Source of the DNA: Dehalococcoidia bacterium
Lineage (GTDB): Bacteria; Chloroflexota; Dehalococcoidia; Dehalococcoidales; RBG-16-60-22
Reading direction: 5' to 3'
Length of the DNA stretch: 64,000 nucleotides
NCBI GenBank assembly: GCA_030615035.1
Contig: JAUXAC010000004.1
Coordinates: 26,685 to 90,684 of the forward strand
The notes under the pieces are model-generated. The model was not told the origin of the DNA. It did not search any database and worked only from the letters and a program-made list of their open reading frames with translations. Position numbers and translations under genes: made by a program. This document shows, in pieces, positions 8,270-16,637 of the stretch (position 1 is the stretch's first letter; every line of letters begins with the position of its first letter).

Positions 8270-8610
8270 TTCCTAAGTAAGTCTCCTTTATTCAAAGTAT
8301 TCCCTAATGCTCTCTGCACTGTTCTCTGGCTAACACCGAACAACAATGCCAGTTCTTTCACTTCCTTACCCTCATTATTGAACAGCCTGACCATCTCTCT
8401 GTCTCGTTGCTTCTTCAACCAGCACTGCCTGCCCCGGGGCTGCTCATAGATACACTGCGGAAACGGACAGTCAAGACAGGAATCAGCCAGATCACAGCCC
8501 TCATCTCGGTAGCGACAATACTCCGGCGGCAAATCCGGCTCGCTCTCAGAAATGTTCTCCTCATCGAAAGTTTCTGCTTCCCGATCCGTATCACTAAACT
8601 CTGGCACCAT
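8266..8610 (-). CDS. Cys-rich N-terminus plus helix-turn-helix protein
   Basis: 114 residues from ATG 8610, which has AAGAGGTGG upstream; a longer in-frame start at 8646 lacks such a site and would overlap the promoter region. An acidic N-terminus is followed by a cluster of cysteines (YCRYRDEGC, SCLDCPFPQC, GRQCW), probably a metal site. A C-terminal resolvase-type helix-turn-helix follows (KELALLFGVSQRTVQRAL). As first gene of the virion operon, translationally coupled to the portal, it occupies the place of a small terminase or an operon regulator. Function is not established. Confidence 0.65.
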   Translation of the reverse strand: MVPEFSDTDREAETFDEENISESEPDLPPEYCRYRDEGCDLADSCLDCPFPQCIYEQPRGRQCWLKKQRDREMVRLFNNEGKEVKELALLFGVSQRTVQRALGNTLNKGDLLRK

Positions 8611-8640
8611 GGCCCACCTCTTAAACAGACAATGATAGAG

Positions 8641-8679
8641 TAGCACATATGTTCTACTATAGTCAACAGTATTTTGTCA
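8641..8679 (-). promoter_or_regulatory. Promoter with LexA/SOS-box-like operator for virion operon
   Basis: Read on the minus strand: TGACAAAAT, then TTGACT (-35), an 18-base spacer and TACTCT (just past the box). The spacer holds TAGAACATATGTGCTA. GAACATATGTGC differs by one base from the Gram-positive LexA consensus GAAC-N4-GTTC. Nearly the same 38-39 bp block precedes the terminase operon at 28729-28766. Repression by a LexA-like protein is inferred from the motif. Confidence 0.65.
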
Positions 8680-8744
8680 CATTTTGGCGACTTCTTAGTT
8701 TCTTTCCCTTGTCAGAATCTCTGTTTTCCTAAGACCCGAATGAA

Positions 8745-9130
8745 GTTGTTTATTGACCTCACCCTTTTATTCTTTATTTAGTAACCCCATCCCCCTTTAT
8801 CCCCCTTCCCCTTGATAAGGGGAAGGGGGAGGTGGTGAGAGAGGGACTTCGTCCCTCTAAAACTCCCGGTAAGCATATTTGGGGACTTCGTCACTCTAAA
8901 ACTCCCCATAAGCATATTCGGAGGCTTTGCCTCTCTTTAACTCTCTTTTAGTATTTTCCTCCCTGAAAGGAGGGGGATGGTTATGTAACAAGGGCAAAGT
9001 CTCTCTTTGGCGCTCTTTGCTTTGAGTTAGTATCACTGGGGTGTTTAAGAGAGGCGTCAGCCCCTCTTTTCAAAATCTTGCCCCTCTCCTTATCAAGGAG
9101 AGGGGGACACAGGGGGTGAGGTTATCAAAT
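8745..9130. repeat. Interspersed palindromic repeat, complete or composite copy
   Basis: Begins GTTGTTTATTGACCTCACCC and ends GGGGGTGAGGTTATCAAAT, so both terminal inverted repeats are recognisable. Inside are the CCCCCTTCCCCTTG/ATAAGGGGAAGGGGG palindrome, several GAGGG-CTTCG-CCCTC-type hairpins and a final CTCTCCTTATCAAGGAGAG palindrome. It fills most of the gap between the virion operon promoter and dnaJ; no gene was seen in this gap. Confidence 0.85.
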
Positions 9131-9186
9131 ATCCCAATGGAAGGTGGCAAGGGGATAGGCACTAAATAACATTAACCACACTCTCC

Positions 9187-9215
9187 TTGACAGTTAATGC
9201 CAGCCTTGTTAGTAT
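9187..9215 (+). promoter_or_regulatory. Sigma-70 promoter of dnaJ
   Basis: TTGACA (9187-9192), a 17-base spacer and TAGTAT (9210-9215) lie about 65 bases upstream of the dnaJ ATG. No CIRCE inverted repeat was seen near it. Confidence 0.7.
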
Positions 9216-9281
9216 CATAAAAGAGATATTTTGTCTTCTTCTTGCCTTCAAGAAGACATACTTGAGGAACAGGCAAACAGT

Positions 9282-10370
9282 ATGGCAATAAAGCGTGATT
9301 ACTATGAGGTTCTGGGTGTGTCTAGAACCGCCACCGATGAAGAAATAAAGAAGGCTTTTCGCAAGCTGGCCTTTAAATACCACCCTGACCGCAACCGTGA
9401 CGACGGGGCTGAGGAAAGGTTTAAGGAAATAAACGAAGCCTACGAGGTGCTCTCAGATGCCAACAAACGCACTGCCTATAACCACTATGGACATGCGGGT
9501 ACCGAGGGGTTCTTTGCGCGAGGCTTTGAGGGATTTGACTTTGGTGGCTTTGGTGATATCTTCGACGCCTTCTTTGGTGGCATGACTTATGCCAGCCGCC
9601 ATGCACCTCAGCGTGGTGCCGACCTGCACTACGAGATTGCTATCACCCTTGAAGAGGCCGCCTTCGGCTGCGAAAAAGAAATAAGTATAAAGCGTACCGA
9701 AATATGTTCCTTATGCCACGGTATTGGTGCTAAACAGGGTAGCCAACCCAGCCAATGCCCCAACTGTAATGGTACCGGGAAGGTACGTAGAGTCCAGCGA
9801 AGCCTATTTGGTCGCTTCATCAACACCACTCTCTGCAACCAGTGCCAAGGTGAGGGTAAGATTATTGCTGAGCCCTGCCCACAGTGCCGAGGCGCAGGTA
9901 GGGAGAAGCATCAGCGCCACATCCCGGTCGAGATACCACCTGGAGTTGAAAATGGCTCTCAAATACGCCTCAGTGGTGAGGGTGAAGCTGGAGTGAGAGG
10001 CGGTTCCTCAGGTTATCTCTATGTTACCCTATCAGTCGCAAAGCATGAGCTTTTTGACCGAGATGGTGACAACATTCTCTACGAGCTACCAATCAACTTT
10101 GCTCAAGCTGCTCTCGGTACTGAAGTAGAGGTGCCTACCCTCTATGGTAAAACCAAGCTCAATATCCCGTCCGGCAGCCAAACAGGCAAAGTCTTTCGGC
10201 TTAAAGATAAGGGTATTCCCCACCTCCGTAGAGGTGGACGTGGCGACCAGCTAGTTAGATTATTCGTGGTTACCCCCGATTCACTAACCAAACAACAGCG
10301 TCAGTTATTCCAGGAGCTAGCCCAGACCCTGGACCCAGCTAAAGGGGTAACGAAAAATCCTGATTCTTGA
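9282..10370 (+). CDS. dnaJ: Chaperone DnaJ
   Basis: 362 residues; Hsp40 co-chaperone that stimulates DnaK ATPase and delivers unfolded clients. Domains in order: J domain (residues 1-70, with the HPD motif in KYHPDRN), G/F-rich linker (about 75-115), four CxxCxGxG zinc-binding repeats ([32 protein letters not shown]) and the C-terminal substrate-binding beta-domains. ATG 9282 is chosen because [13 protein letters not shown] is the canonical N-terminus; the frame extends 17 codons further upstream. The gene stands alone here, without dnaK or grpE. Gene end converges on gpsA. Confidence 0.92.
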   Translation: MAIKRDYYEVLGVSRTATDEEIKKAFRKLAFKYHPDRNRDDGAEERFKEINEAYEVLSDANKRTAYNHYGHAGTEGFFARGFEGFDFGGFGDIFDAFFGGMTYASRHAPQRGADLHYEIAITLEEAAFGCEKEISIKRTEICSLCHGIGAKQGSQPSQCPNCNGTGKVRRVQRSLFGRFINTTLCNQCQGEGKIIAEPCPQCRGAGREKHQRHIPVEIPPGVENGSQIRLSGEGEAGVRGGSSGYLYVTLSVAKHELFDRDGDNILYELPINFAQAALGTEVEVPTLYGKTKLNIPSGSQTGKVFRLKDKGIPHLRRGGRGDQLVRLFVVTPDSLTKQQRQLFQELAQTLDPAKGVTKNPDS

Positions 10371-10408
10371 GGCTAAAGATACTACCGCCAGAGAAATGAA
10401 AGGGATAG

Positions 10409-11470
10409 TTAGTCAGCCGAAGAGCGTCTGCGACGCCTAAAGAAAGAAAACAGCTTCCACCTACGTCCGACCAACTCATGTCTAGCGTTACCTCCCATCA
10501 TCTCAACCGCCGCCTGACGAGGGTCAGCATTCTCATACAGTATCTGGTAAACCTTCTCGGTAATAGGCATTTCCAGTCCAAGTTTCCGGGCTAGATTCCA
10601 GGCGACGAGGGTGGTGCTCACTCCCTCAGCTACGTTAGTCATTGAGCTGAGTATCTCCGTTAATGAGCGCCCTTTGGTTAACTCTACCCCTACGTAGTGA
10701 TTACGGCTTAATGGACTGGAACAGGTAGCTACTAAATCACCCAAGCCAGCCAAGCCGGAAAAAGTAAGAGGATTTGCCCCTAAAGCAACTCCAAGAGCAG
10801 TTATCTCAGTCAGACCTCGTGTCATAAAGGCTGCCTTGGCATTGTCGCCGTAGCCCAGCCCATCAGCTATGCCGGCACCCAGGGCAATGATATTCTTTAA
10901 TGCTCCCCCCAGTTCTACCCCAATAACATCAGTATTGGTAAACACACAAAGTTTGGGGGTGTTTAACAGTCTCTGGACTTTTCTGGCTACAGCGTTATTC
11001 TCGGCAGCTATTACTGTGGCTGCTGGCAGGCCGTGTAGAACCTCCCGAGCGAGATTAGGTCCAGAAAGCACACAAATGTTAGAGTGAAAACGAGGGTTTA
11101 TCTCCTCAGCGATTAACTGTGACATGCGTTTACCGCTACCAATCTCCAAACCCTTAGCAGCACTCACCACCATCATTGACTTAGTAATGTAGCTCGAAAT
11201 CAGCTTTATATTCTGCCGCATCGCCTGTGAGGGCACTGCCATGATTACTGCCTTTACATCGGCTAAGGCTTCACTTAACTGGTTGGTAATGAGTAGCTGG
11301 GGAGGAAAAGTAATACCTGAAAAGAAATTGGAATCAGGCCCGTTACTTTTCAATTCGGTAGCTTCTTGCTTCGTCCGTGCCCACAGCCTGACCTCTATCC
11401 CTTTCTGGGCTATGACTACGCCTAGAGTTGTCCCCCAGCTGGTGGTGCCAATGATGGCAATCTTGAGCAT
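10409..11470 (-). CDS. gpsA: Glycerol-3-phosphate dehydrogenase [NAD(P)+]
   Basis: 353 residues; reduces dihydroxyacetone phosphate to sn-glycerol-3-phosphate for phospholipid synthesis in the cytoplasm. The N-terminal Rossmann motif is IAIIGTTSWGTTLG, slightly unlike the usual GxGxWG. The conserved VSAAKGLE, SGPNLAREV and the active-site region LGGALKNIIALGAGIADGLGYGDNAKAA are present. A short Arg-rich tail (FFRRRRRSSAD) is unusual. It follows plsY by 34 bases, so substrate production and first acyl transfer are encoded together in the der-plsY-gpsA operon. Confidence 0.92.
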   Translation of the reverse strand: MLKIAIIGTTSWGTTLGVVIAQKGIEVRLWARTKQEATELKSNGPDSNFFSGITFPPQLLITNQLSEALADVKAVIMAVPSQAMRQNIKLISSYITKSMMVVSAAKGLEIGSGKRMSQLIAEEINPRFHSNICVLSGPNLAREVLHGLPAATVIAAENNAVARKVQRLLNTPKLCVFTNTDVIGVELGGALKNIIALGAGIADGLGYGDNAKAAFMTRGLTEITALGVALGANPLTFSGLAGLGDLVATCSSPLSRNHYVGVELTKGRSLTEILSSMTNVAEGVSTTLVAWNLARKLGLEMPITEKVYQILYENADPRQAAVEMMGGNARHELVGRRWKLFSFFRRRRRSSAD

Positions 11471-11504
11471 ATCTTCTCCCTACGGGGCTCCTGAAAACTT
11501 TGGC

Positions 11505-12161
11505 TTATGAATTAGCCGACGGAGGCGAATCCCCTCTCTCAATTTTCTCGCCTATCTTGCGCTCTGTGCCCGATAATAGCCTTGCAATATTATCCCGGTG
11601 CATAACAATAATGAATGTCGCACCTATCAGGGTGTAAACCAGATATTCAATGGGGAATCCGCTGATAATGGTAAGAGGCACCAATATGGCACAGGTGCCT
11701 AGTGCCCCAGCAATAGAGCCCAGTGATACATACCTGGTTAAGCCAACCCCGATGATTAAAACCGCACCACCAAACAATGCTGCCCATGGGCACAAGAAAA
11801 ATAGTCCGCCGAAAAAGGTGGCAACACCTCTCCCCCCTTTAAATCTAAGGAAAACTGACCAATTATGCCCCGCTATCGCGGCTAGAGCGGCGACAACCTG
11901 AGCACTTACCATTAGATATTCCTCACTAAATATCAACCCAGCAAATACTACCGCCAGTATTCCCTTGGATAAGTCAAGAATGGTTACCAGAGCTGCTGCC
12001 TTCTTGCCGGCCACCCGCAACACGTTAGTCGCCCCCATCCTGCCACTGCCATACTGTCTGACATCTACTTTGGCGCTTCGCCTGCCTATTATTACACCAA
12101 AAGGGATAGAGCCCAGAAGGTAACCCATTAGCGCTACACCAACAAACTTGGCAATTATCAT
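11505..12161 (-). CDS. plsY: Glycerol-3-phosphate acyltransferase PlsY
   Basis: 218 residues, an integral membrane enzyme that transfers acyl from acyl-phosphate to glycerol-3-phosphate. PlsY motifs are visible: GSIPFGVIIGR near the N-terminus, GRMGATNVLR (motif 1), GHNWSVFLRFKGGRGVAT (motif 2), and a later SLGSIAG...MHRDNIARLLSGTERKIG end. Five or so hydrophobic segments fit the family. Its ATG overlaps the stop codon of der by 4 bp; gpsA follows, so the cluster couples G3P supply with its acylation. Confidence 0.92.
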   Translation of the reverse strand: MIIAKFVGVALMGYLLGSIPFGVIIGRRSAKVDVRQYGSGRMGATNVLRVAGKKAAALVTILDLSKGILAVVFAGLIFSEEYLMVSAQVVAALAAIAGHNWSVFLRFKGGRGVATFFGGLFFLCPWAALFGGAVLIIGVGLTRYVSLGSIAGALGTCAILVPLTIISGFPIEYLVYTLIGATFIIVMHRDNIARLLSGTERKIGEKIERGDSPPSANS

Positions 12162-13471
12162 GGCTCCCCCCTGGTTTTGAAGACAAAACGAACTGGTGTA
12201 CCGGCGAAGCCGAATGACTGGCGCAGCTTATTCTCCAAGTAGCGCCGATAGGAGAAATGTATTAGCTTGGCATCGTTGACAAAAAAGACAAAGGTCGGTG
12301 GATTTACTTCTGTCTGAGTAGCATATAGAACTTTTAGCTGTTTGCTACCGCTTCGGGGTAGATTGTGAGCGGCTACTGCCTGTTGAATTACCTCATTAAC
12401 TTCAGCAGTAGATAGCCTCTTGAGCCTCTCCTGATATACCTGGCAGACCTGGGGGATAATCTTATCCACACCCTGTCCAAATTTGGCTGAGATATATAGC
12501 ACTGATGCATAAGCCATAAACTTGAGCTGACTCCTGACGTACCTATTCCATTCGGTGATGTTCTTATCCGTAACTAGGTCCCACTTGTTGACTACCAGCA
12601 CAATCCCCTTGGTTGCTTGCTGAATATAACCAGCAACATGCATATCCTGAGTCGTTACCATCTCCCTGGCGTCAAGAACAAGCAAGACTATATCCGCCCG
12701 GTCAATAGCCCGCAGGGCACGGATGACACTATAGCGTTCTACCCCCACCCCTATCCGTCCCCGCCGCCTGATACCAGCAGTATCAATAAGTAGCACATTT
12801 TGCCCATCAAAGTCAACCAAAGTATCTACGGCATCACGGGTAGTCCCGGGAATATCATCAACGATGGCTCGCTTCTCACCCACCAGAGCGTTTAGCAGCA
12901 TTGACTTACCCACATTAGGTCTACCGACAATGGCTACCTTCACGACCTCTGATTTAGCCTCAACCGGTGAAGGGGCTGGTAACAGAGAGACAATTTTATC
13001 CAGTAGTTCAGCAGTGCCCCGGCCGTGATAGGCACTAACCGCCAATGGTTCACCCAGTCCCAACTCATAAAATTCTATCGCCCCAGTTTCAAGTCTGGCG
13101 TTATCGGCTTTATTAGCCACTAATAGTATGGGGTTGCTCACTTGACGAAGTATATCAACCACCTCCAGGTCCGAGGTTATCATCCCGCTTTGGACATCCA
13201 CCAAGAAAACAATAACATCAGCCTCGGTGACAGCCACCTCAACCTGCTCTTTAACCCCTTTAGCAATTGTGGAATGTAGCCCCAACTCCAGACCACCGGT
13301 ATCAACCATGATAAATTCAACCCCCTGCCAAGAAACATCGGCAAATATACGGTCACGAGTTGTTCCCGGTAAGTTCTCAACAATAGCCAGCGGCTTACCC
13401 GCCAACCGATTGAGAAGAGTGGATTTACCTACATTCTGCCGGCCAATAATAGCCACTATCGGCTTGCTCAC
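12158..13471 (-). CDS. der: Ribosome-assembly GTPase Der (EngA)
   Basis: 437 residues with two tandem GTPase domains, needed for 50S assembly. G1 motifs: GRQNVGKSTL and GRPNVGKSML; G3: DTGGL and DTAGI; G4: NKAD and NKWD; a C-terminal KH-like domain follows. GTG at 13469-13471 with GGAGG 5 bases upstream gives the standard VSKPIVAIIGR start. A longer frame to 13582 only adds codons from the adjacent repeat and is rejected. Overlaps plsY by 4 bp. Confidence 0.93.
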   Translation of the reverse strand: MSKPIVAIIGRQNVGKSTLLNRLAGKPLAIVENLPGTTRDRIFADVSWQGVEFIMVDTGGLELGLHSTIAKGVKEQVEVAVTEADVIVFLVDVQSGMITSDLEVVDILRQVSNPILLVANKADNARLETGAIEFYELGLGEPLAVSAYHGRGTAELLDKIVSLLPAPSPVEAKSEVVKVAIVGRPNVGKSMLLNALVGEKRAIVDDIPGTTRDAVDTLVDFDGQNVLLIDTAGIRRRGRIGVGVERYSVIRALRAIDRADIVLLVLDAREMVTTQDMHVAGYIQQATKGIVLVVNKWDLVTDKNITEWNRYVRSQLKFMAYASVLYISAKFGQGVDKIIPQVCQVYQERLKRLSTAEVNEVIQQAVAAHNLPRSGSKQLKVLYATQTEVNPPTFVFFVNDAKLIHFSYRRYLENKLRQSFGFAGTPVRFVFKTRGEP

Positions 13472-13485
13472 TTCAACCTCCAACC

Positions 13486-13705
13486 CCTCACCCTTTATCT
13501 CTCTCCCCTTCATAAGGGGAAAGAGATGGAGAATTTCTAAAAGGGGCGAAGCCCCTTTTAATCCCTTTAGCAAATAGCCCAAAGCAAGGTGGTCTAAGAG
13601 GGGGCAAAGCCCCTCTTTCCTTTACCTCCCCCCTCTCCTTTGAAAGAGAGGCTCTGCCCTGAAGGGCGAAAGCCCAGAGGGGGGATTAAGGGGGTGAGGT
13701 AGATA
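13486..13705. repeat. Interspersed palindromic repeat, composite copy
   Basis: Two partial modules back to back: CTCCCCTTCATAAGGGGAAAGAG with AAAGGGGCGAAGCCCCTTTT, then GGGGCAAAGCCCC, a CTCTCCTTTGAAAGAGAG palindrome and the end GGGGGATTAAGGGGGTGAGGTAGATAA. It separates der from the upstream minus-strand gene and ends against that gene's stop codon. Confidence 0.8.
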
Positions 13706-13706
13706 A

Positions 13707-14366
13707 TTATTTCACCTTGACTAATTCCCCAGCAAGTTTAACACTTGGGGGCTCAATTCCAGTTCTGGCAACCTTTCTCAGCTCACCAATGCTATCCCTG
13801 AAATCCTGAGCAAAGGCGTTATATTCCGTTACGAATTTATTATATTGGTCTATGGTTTCCCGCGGGATTTCAATCTTTTCCGCCACCTCGTAAAACTGCT
13901 CGACAAAGTCATAGTAACGACTGATTATCAACCACAGTTCATTTAAATAGGTGTACAGGTAATCAGCAGACCTTATGACCCCGATGTCACCCTCCACTCT
14001 GCTGATAAAGCTATTACACCAGCTATTGAAAATGCGCCGTGACACATCACATGCCCGTGCCCAATCCCATAGTTTGGGGTTATCAAGACTAAATAGACTA
14101 TCTATGATAGTGAAGATAGATAGCGATGAATCACCCATAAACCGGTGATTAAAATATTCGGCTAGTTGTCTCAGCTTCAGTGATGAAAGCTCTAATTCCT
14201 TCTCCCTAGCTCTAATTACTGCCACTACCAAGCCGATGCCCAAGATGACAATCAGGGTCGGGACTACAGCTTCAATTGGCCATTCATAGATATAACCAGC
14301 CACCGCCAGTGCCGTTATTAAAGCTGGACACCACCCCCAGTTTGCTAGAGTCTTTAACACATGCAT
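13707..14366 (-). CDS. Membrane-anchored protein of unknown function (219 aa)
   Basis: Family not recognised. Two hydrophobic segments at about residues 12-28 and 34-52 form a membrane hairpin, followed by a long, mostly helical soluble part (residues 55-219) rich in aromatic residues (FNHRF, YLYTYLNELWLIISRYYDF). There is no signal cleavage site and no catalytic motif. It is 9 bases downstream of argF, so it is probably co-transcribed, but nothing in it suggests arginine metabolism. Confidence 0.65.
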   Translation of the reverse strand: MHVLKTLANWGWCPALITALAVAGYIYEWPIEAVVPTLIVILGIGLVVAVIRAREKELELSSLKLRQLAEYFNHRFMGDSSLSIFTIIDSLFSLDNPKLWDWARACDVSRRIFNSWCNSFISRVEGDIGVIRSADYLYTYLNELWLIISRYYDFVEQFYEVAEKIEIPRETIDQYNKFVTEYNAFAQDFRDSIGELRKVARTGIEPPSVKLAGELVKVK

Positions 14367-14375
14367 ACCATCCCC

Positions 14376-15317
14376 CTATTGAAATTTAGCCAGTGGTATA
14401 TCTAAACCACCCAGCATCCCCGCCAGTAGTGCTTTCTGCAGGTGCATCCTATTCTCCGCCTGGTCAAAGACAACCGAATGTGAGCTATCTAATATGCCCT
14501 CAGCTACCTCCTCACCGTGATGAGCCGGCAAGGGGTGCATCAATATGGCATCTTCCCTAGCTAAGGACAGGAGCTCGCTGTTCACCTGATAGCTAGCAAA
14601 TATTTGACGTCGCTGGTCAGCCTCAGCCTCTTGACCCATACTCATCCACACATCCGTATAAACGATATCAGCCTCACTAACCACCAGGCGTGGCTCCTCA
14701 ATGCAAAATATCTCAGCGCCACTATCAATGGCATAGTCCTGGGCCAGACGCAATATTCGCTCCTGAACCCCGTAGCCACCGGGGGAAGCAATCCTGAAAT
14801 TCATTCCGGTAAGCGAAGCGGCTAGCATAAGACTATGAGCCACATTGTTGCCGTCGCCAACATAGGCTAAGTTCAACCCCTCAAGCTCTCCCTTCTTCTC
14901 ATAGATGGTAAGCAGGTCAGCCAGTGCCTGGCAGGGGTGTTCCAAATCAGACAGGGCATTTATCACGGGTACACTGGAATAGTTAGCCAGAATCTCCAGA
15001 GTCTGGTGGGAAAAGGTGCGGGCAGCAACAGCATCCACATAACGACCAAGCACCCGGGCTACATCTGAAACCGACTCCCGCTTTCCCAAGCCAACCTCAT
15101 CCGGAGACAGATAAATAGTATGACCGCCTAACTGGCGCATGGCTATCTCAAAACTCACCCGAGTCCTTAACGAGGGCTTTTCAAACATGAGGGCTAACAC
15201 CTTTCCACTAAGCAAGGAAACCCACCCCTCAGCTTTAATATCAATAGCATTGGCTATGAGTAACCGAATATCCTCACCGCTGAGGTCAGATACTGAAAGT
15301 AAATCTTTACCCTTCAA
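14376..15317 (-). CDS. argF: Ornithine carbamoyltransferase
   Basis: 313 residues; makes citrulline from ornithine and carbamoyl phosphate in arginine synthesis. The carbamoyl-phosphate loop reads KPSLRTRVSFE (family consensus STRTR), and HPCQALADLLTI, characteristic of ornithine rather than aspartate transcarbamoylases, is intact. The C-terminal motif is HPLPAHHGEEV rather than the common HCLP, so the usual Cys of this loop is Pro; this occurs in some family members. Start is TTG (15315-15317), with only a weak G-rich site upstream. No other arginine gene lies nearby. Confidence 0.88.
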   Translation of the reverse strand: MKGKDLLSVSDLSGEDIRLLIANAIDIKAEGWVSLLSGKVLALMFEKPSLRTRVSFEIAMRQLGGHTIYLSPDEVGLGKRESVSDVARVLGRYVDAVAARTFSHQTLEILANYSSVPVINALSDLEHPCQALADLLTIYEKKGELEGLNLAYVGDGNNVAHSLMLAASLTGMNFRIASPGGYGVQERILRLAQDYAIDSGAEIFCIEEPRLVVSEADIVYTDVWMSMGQEAEADQRRQIFASYQVNSELLSLAREDAILMHPLPAHHGEEVAEGILDSSHSVVFDQAENRMHLQKALLAGMLGGLDIPLAKFQ

Positions 15318-15340
15318 ATTAACCCCCGCTTATGCCCTAC

Positions 15341-15369
15341 AGTATATCACGAAAAATAATTATTCAAAA
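15341..15369 (-). promoter_or_regulatory. Promoter of argF
   Basis: On the minus strand TTTTGA (-35), a 17-base spacer and TATACT (-10) lie about 25 bases upstream of the TTG start. The region is AT-rich; no ArgR box could be called with confidence. Confidence 0.5.
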
Positions 15370-15411
15370 GTTGGTAGTTAGCTAAAATTATTTATAGACC
15401 TTATCCCTTTT

Positions 15412-15440
15412 AGATTTGTCTAGTGACCTCACCCCCTCGT
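15412..15440. repeat. Repeat-family terminal fragment
   Basis: A fragment containing TTTGTCTAGTGACCTCACCCCC, i.e. one terminus of the family without hairpin modules. It lies in the divergent gap between argF and the DUF4342 gene. Confidence 0.6.
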
Positions 15441-15456
15441 AAGCACCCCTAGATGC

Positions 15457-15486
15457 TTGACATGATATGAGAAACTTATCTAATAT
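15457..15486 (+). promoter_or_regulatory. Promoter of the DUF4342/phosphatase pair
   Basis: TTGACA (15457-15462), an 18-base spacer and TAATAT (15481-15486), 22 bases upstream of the start codon at 15509. Confidence 0.7.
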
Positions 15487-15508
15487 GCGGTAAATCAGGA
15501 GGTTGGAA

Positions 15509-15763
15509 ATGACTAATACCGAAAAGTGTACCGTATCCGGAAGCCAGTTGGTGGAGAAGGTCAAACAACTCATCCGCGAAGGGAACATCAGGAAGGTGCG
15601 CTTGCTACACGAAGGGCGAACCTTGATAGAGATTCCATTGACAATAGGTGCGCCAGCGGTAGCAATAGGGATTCTAGCAGCTCCCGTTTTAGCTGCCATT
15701 GGTGCTATTGCCGCACTGGTAACCGAATGCACTATCGAAGTTGAGAAAATAGAGAAATCGTAA
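15509..15763 (+). CDS. DUF4342-like small protein
   Basis: 84 residues from ATG 15509, which has a perfect AGGAGG six bases upstream (a TTG two codons earlier is ignored). The N-terminal half (SGSQLVEKVKQLIREGNIRKVRLLHEGRTLIEIPL) resembles DUF4342, a small domain compared with UBA/NAC-type folds. The C-terminal half is a hydrophobic Ala/Ile-rich stretch (GAPAVAIGILAAPVLAAIGA) that could span or attach to a membrane. The stop codon is followed directly by the ATG of the next gene, so the two are translationally coupled. Function unknown. Confidence 0.75.
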   Translation: MTNTEKCTVSGSQLVEKVKQLIREGNIRKVRLLHEGRTLIEIPLTIGAPAVAIGILAAPVLAAIGAIAALVTECTIEVEKIEKS

Positions 15764-16396
15764 ATGACAGAAATTATTCTCGCAAGACACGGGGAAACTG
15801 AGTGGAATGTGTCCAATATATTCAGGGGCAGGACTGATATTGAGTTGAATGAAACTGGAATAAGACAGGCAAGACTACTGGCTGAATATCTAACTAATGT
15901 AAATATAGACGCCATTTATTCCAGCCCATTAAAGCGAGCCTTAAAGACAGCCGAAACCATTGCTAGCTATCATAAACTTGATGTAGATATTGCCCCTGAC
16001 CTTACAGACTTTAATTTTGGTAAGTGGCAGGGTTTGTCTCACCAAGAGGTAAAGGATAAATATAAGAAGCTTTACACAGAATGGATTAACCATCCCGACC
16101 GAGTAAAAATGCCAGCCGGTGAAAGCCTAGAGGATGTCAGGAAAAGAGCCATGTTGGTGGTGGCTAGAGTAATTGCTAGATATGCGGAGACTGTAGTCTT
16201 AGTATCTCATCGTGTAGTGAATAAGGTTTTAATTTGTGCTCTGCTGGGGCTGGATAATTCTCATTTCTGGAACATAAAACTAGACACATGTGGAATTACC
16301 ATTTTCACTTACGTAGATAAACAGTTCACCCTCACCAAGCACAATGATACTTCCTATCTAAAACCCCTCCACGAGGCTCCACCCAGTGACTTTTAA
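15764..16396 (+). CDS. Histidine phosphatase family protein (phosphoglycerate-mutase-like)
   Basis: 210 residues, histidine phosphatase superfamily. The catalytic RHG motif is LARHGETEWN at residues 6-15, followed by FRGRTDIELNETG and SSPLKRALKTAE; the second catalytic His is in VVLVSHRVVNKVL. The pattern fits CobC/GpmB/PhoE-like phosphatases; the substrate (phosphoglycerate, alpha-ribazole phosphate or another small phosphate ester) cannot be told from the sequence. Its ATG immediately follows the DUF4342 stop. The stop is followed within 10 bases by a repeat copy whose hairpins may terminate transcription. Confidence 0.85.
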   Translation: MTEIILARHGETEWNVSNIFRGRTDIELNETGIRQARLLAEYLTNVNIDAIYSSPLKRALKTAETIASYHKLDVDIAPDLTDFNFGKWQGLSHQEVKDKYKKLYTEWINHPDRVKMPAGESLEDVRKRAMLVVARVIARYAETVVLVSHRVVNKVLICALLGLDNSHFWNIKLDTCGITIFTYVDKQFTLTKHNDTSYLKPLHEAPPSDF

Positions 16397-16403
16397 TAAT
16401 GCG

Positions 16404-16545
16404 AGATTGTTTAAAACCTATCCCCCTCTCCTTTTAAGGGGAGAGAGCTAATAAGGAGAGTTAAAGAGAGGCGAAGCCTCTCTTATATATATCCATTCCC
16501 CCTTCCCCTTGATAAGGGGAAGGGGGACAAAGGGGGATGGGGTTA
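16404..16545. repeat. Interspersed palindromic repeat with terminator-like hairpin
   Basis: Begins GAGATTGTTTAAAACCTATC and contains AAGAGAGGCGAAGCCTCTCTT (16463-16483) and the CCCCCTTCCCCTTG/ATAAGGGGAAGGGGG palindrome. It lies directly after the phosphatase stop; the hairpin followed by TATATAT could end that transcript. Confidence 0.8.
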
Positions 16546-16570
16546 ATAAGCAATTTGAATAATATACCTC

Positions 16571-16599
16571 TTTACATAGTATGAAGAGATGGTTACAAT
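16571..16599 (+). promoter_or_regulatory. Promoter of the YtxG/YtxH-like pair
   Basis: TTTACA (16571-16576), a 17-base spacer and TACAAT (16594-16599), 38 bases upstream of the GTG start at 16638. Confidence 0.65.
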
Positions 16600-16637
16600 G
16601 CAAGTAGGATAATTTATAGAAATGGAGGTAGTGACCA

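Noticed and set aside
9127..9281. CIRCE/HrcA operator in front of dnaJ
   Set aside because: No TTAGCACTC-N9-GAGTGCTAA inverted repeat found; only an ordinary sigma-70 promoter.
13472..13582. 37-residue N-terminal extension of Der
   Set aside because: Encoded by repeat sequence; the GTG at 13471 has GGAGG at ideal spacing and gives the family start.
15388..15915. Minus-strand frame of 175 codons
   Set aside because: Antisense of the DUF4342 and phosphatase genes, which have good start signals and a known motif.
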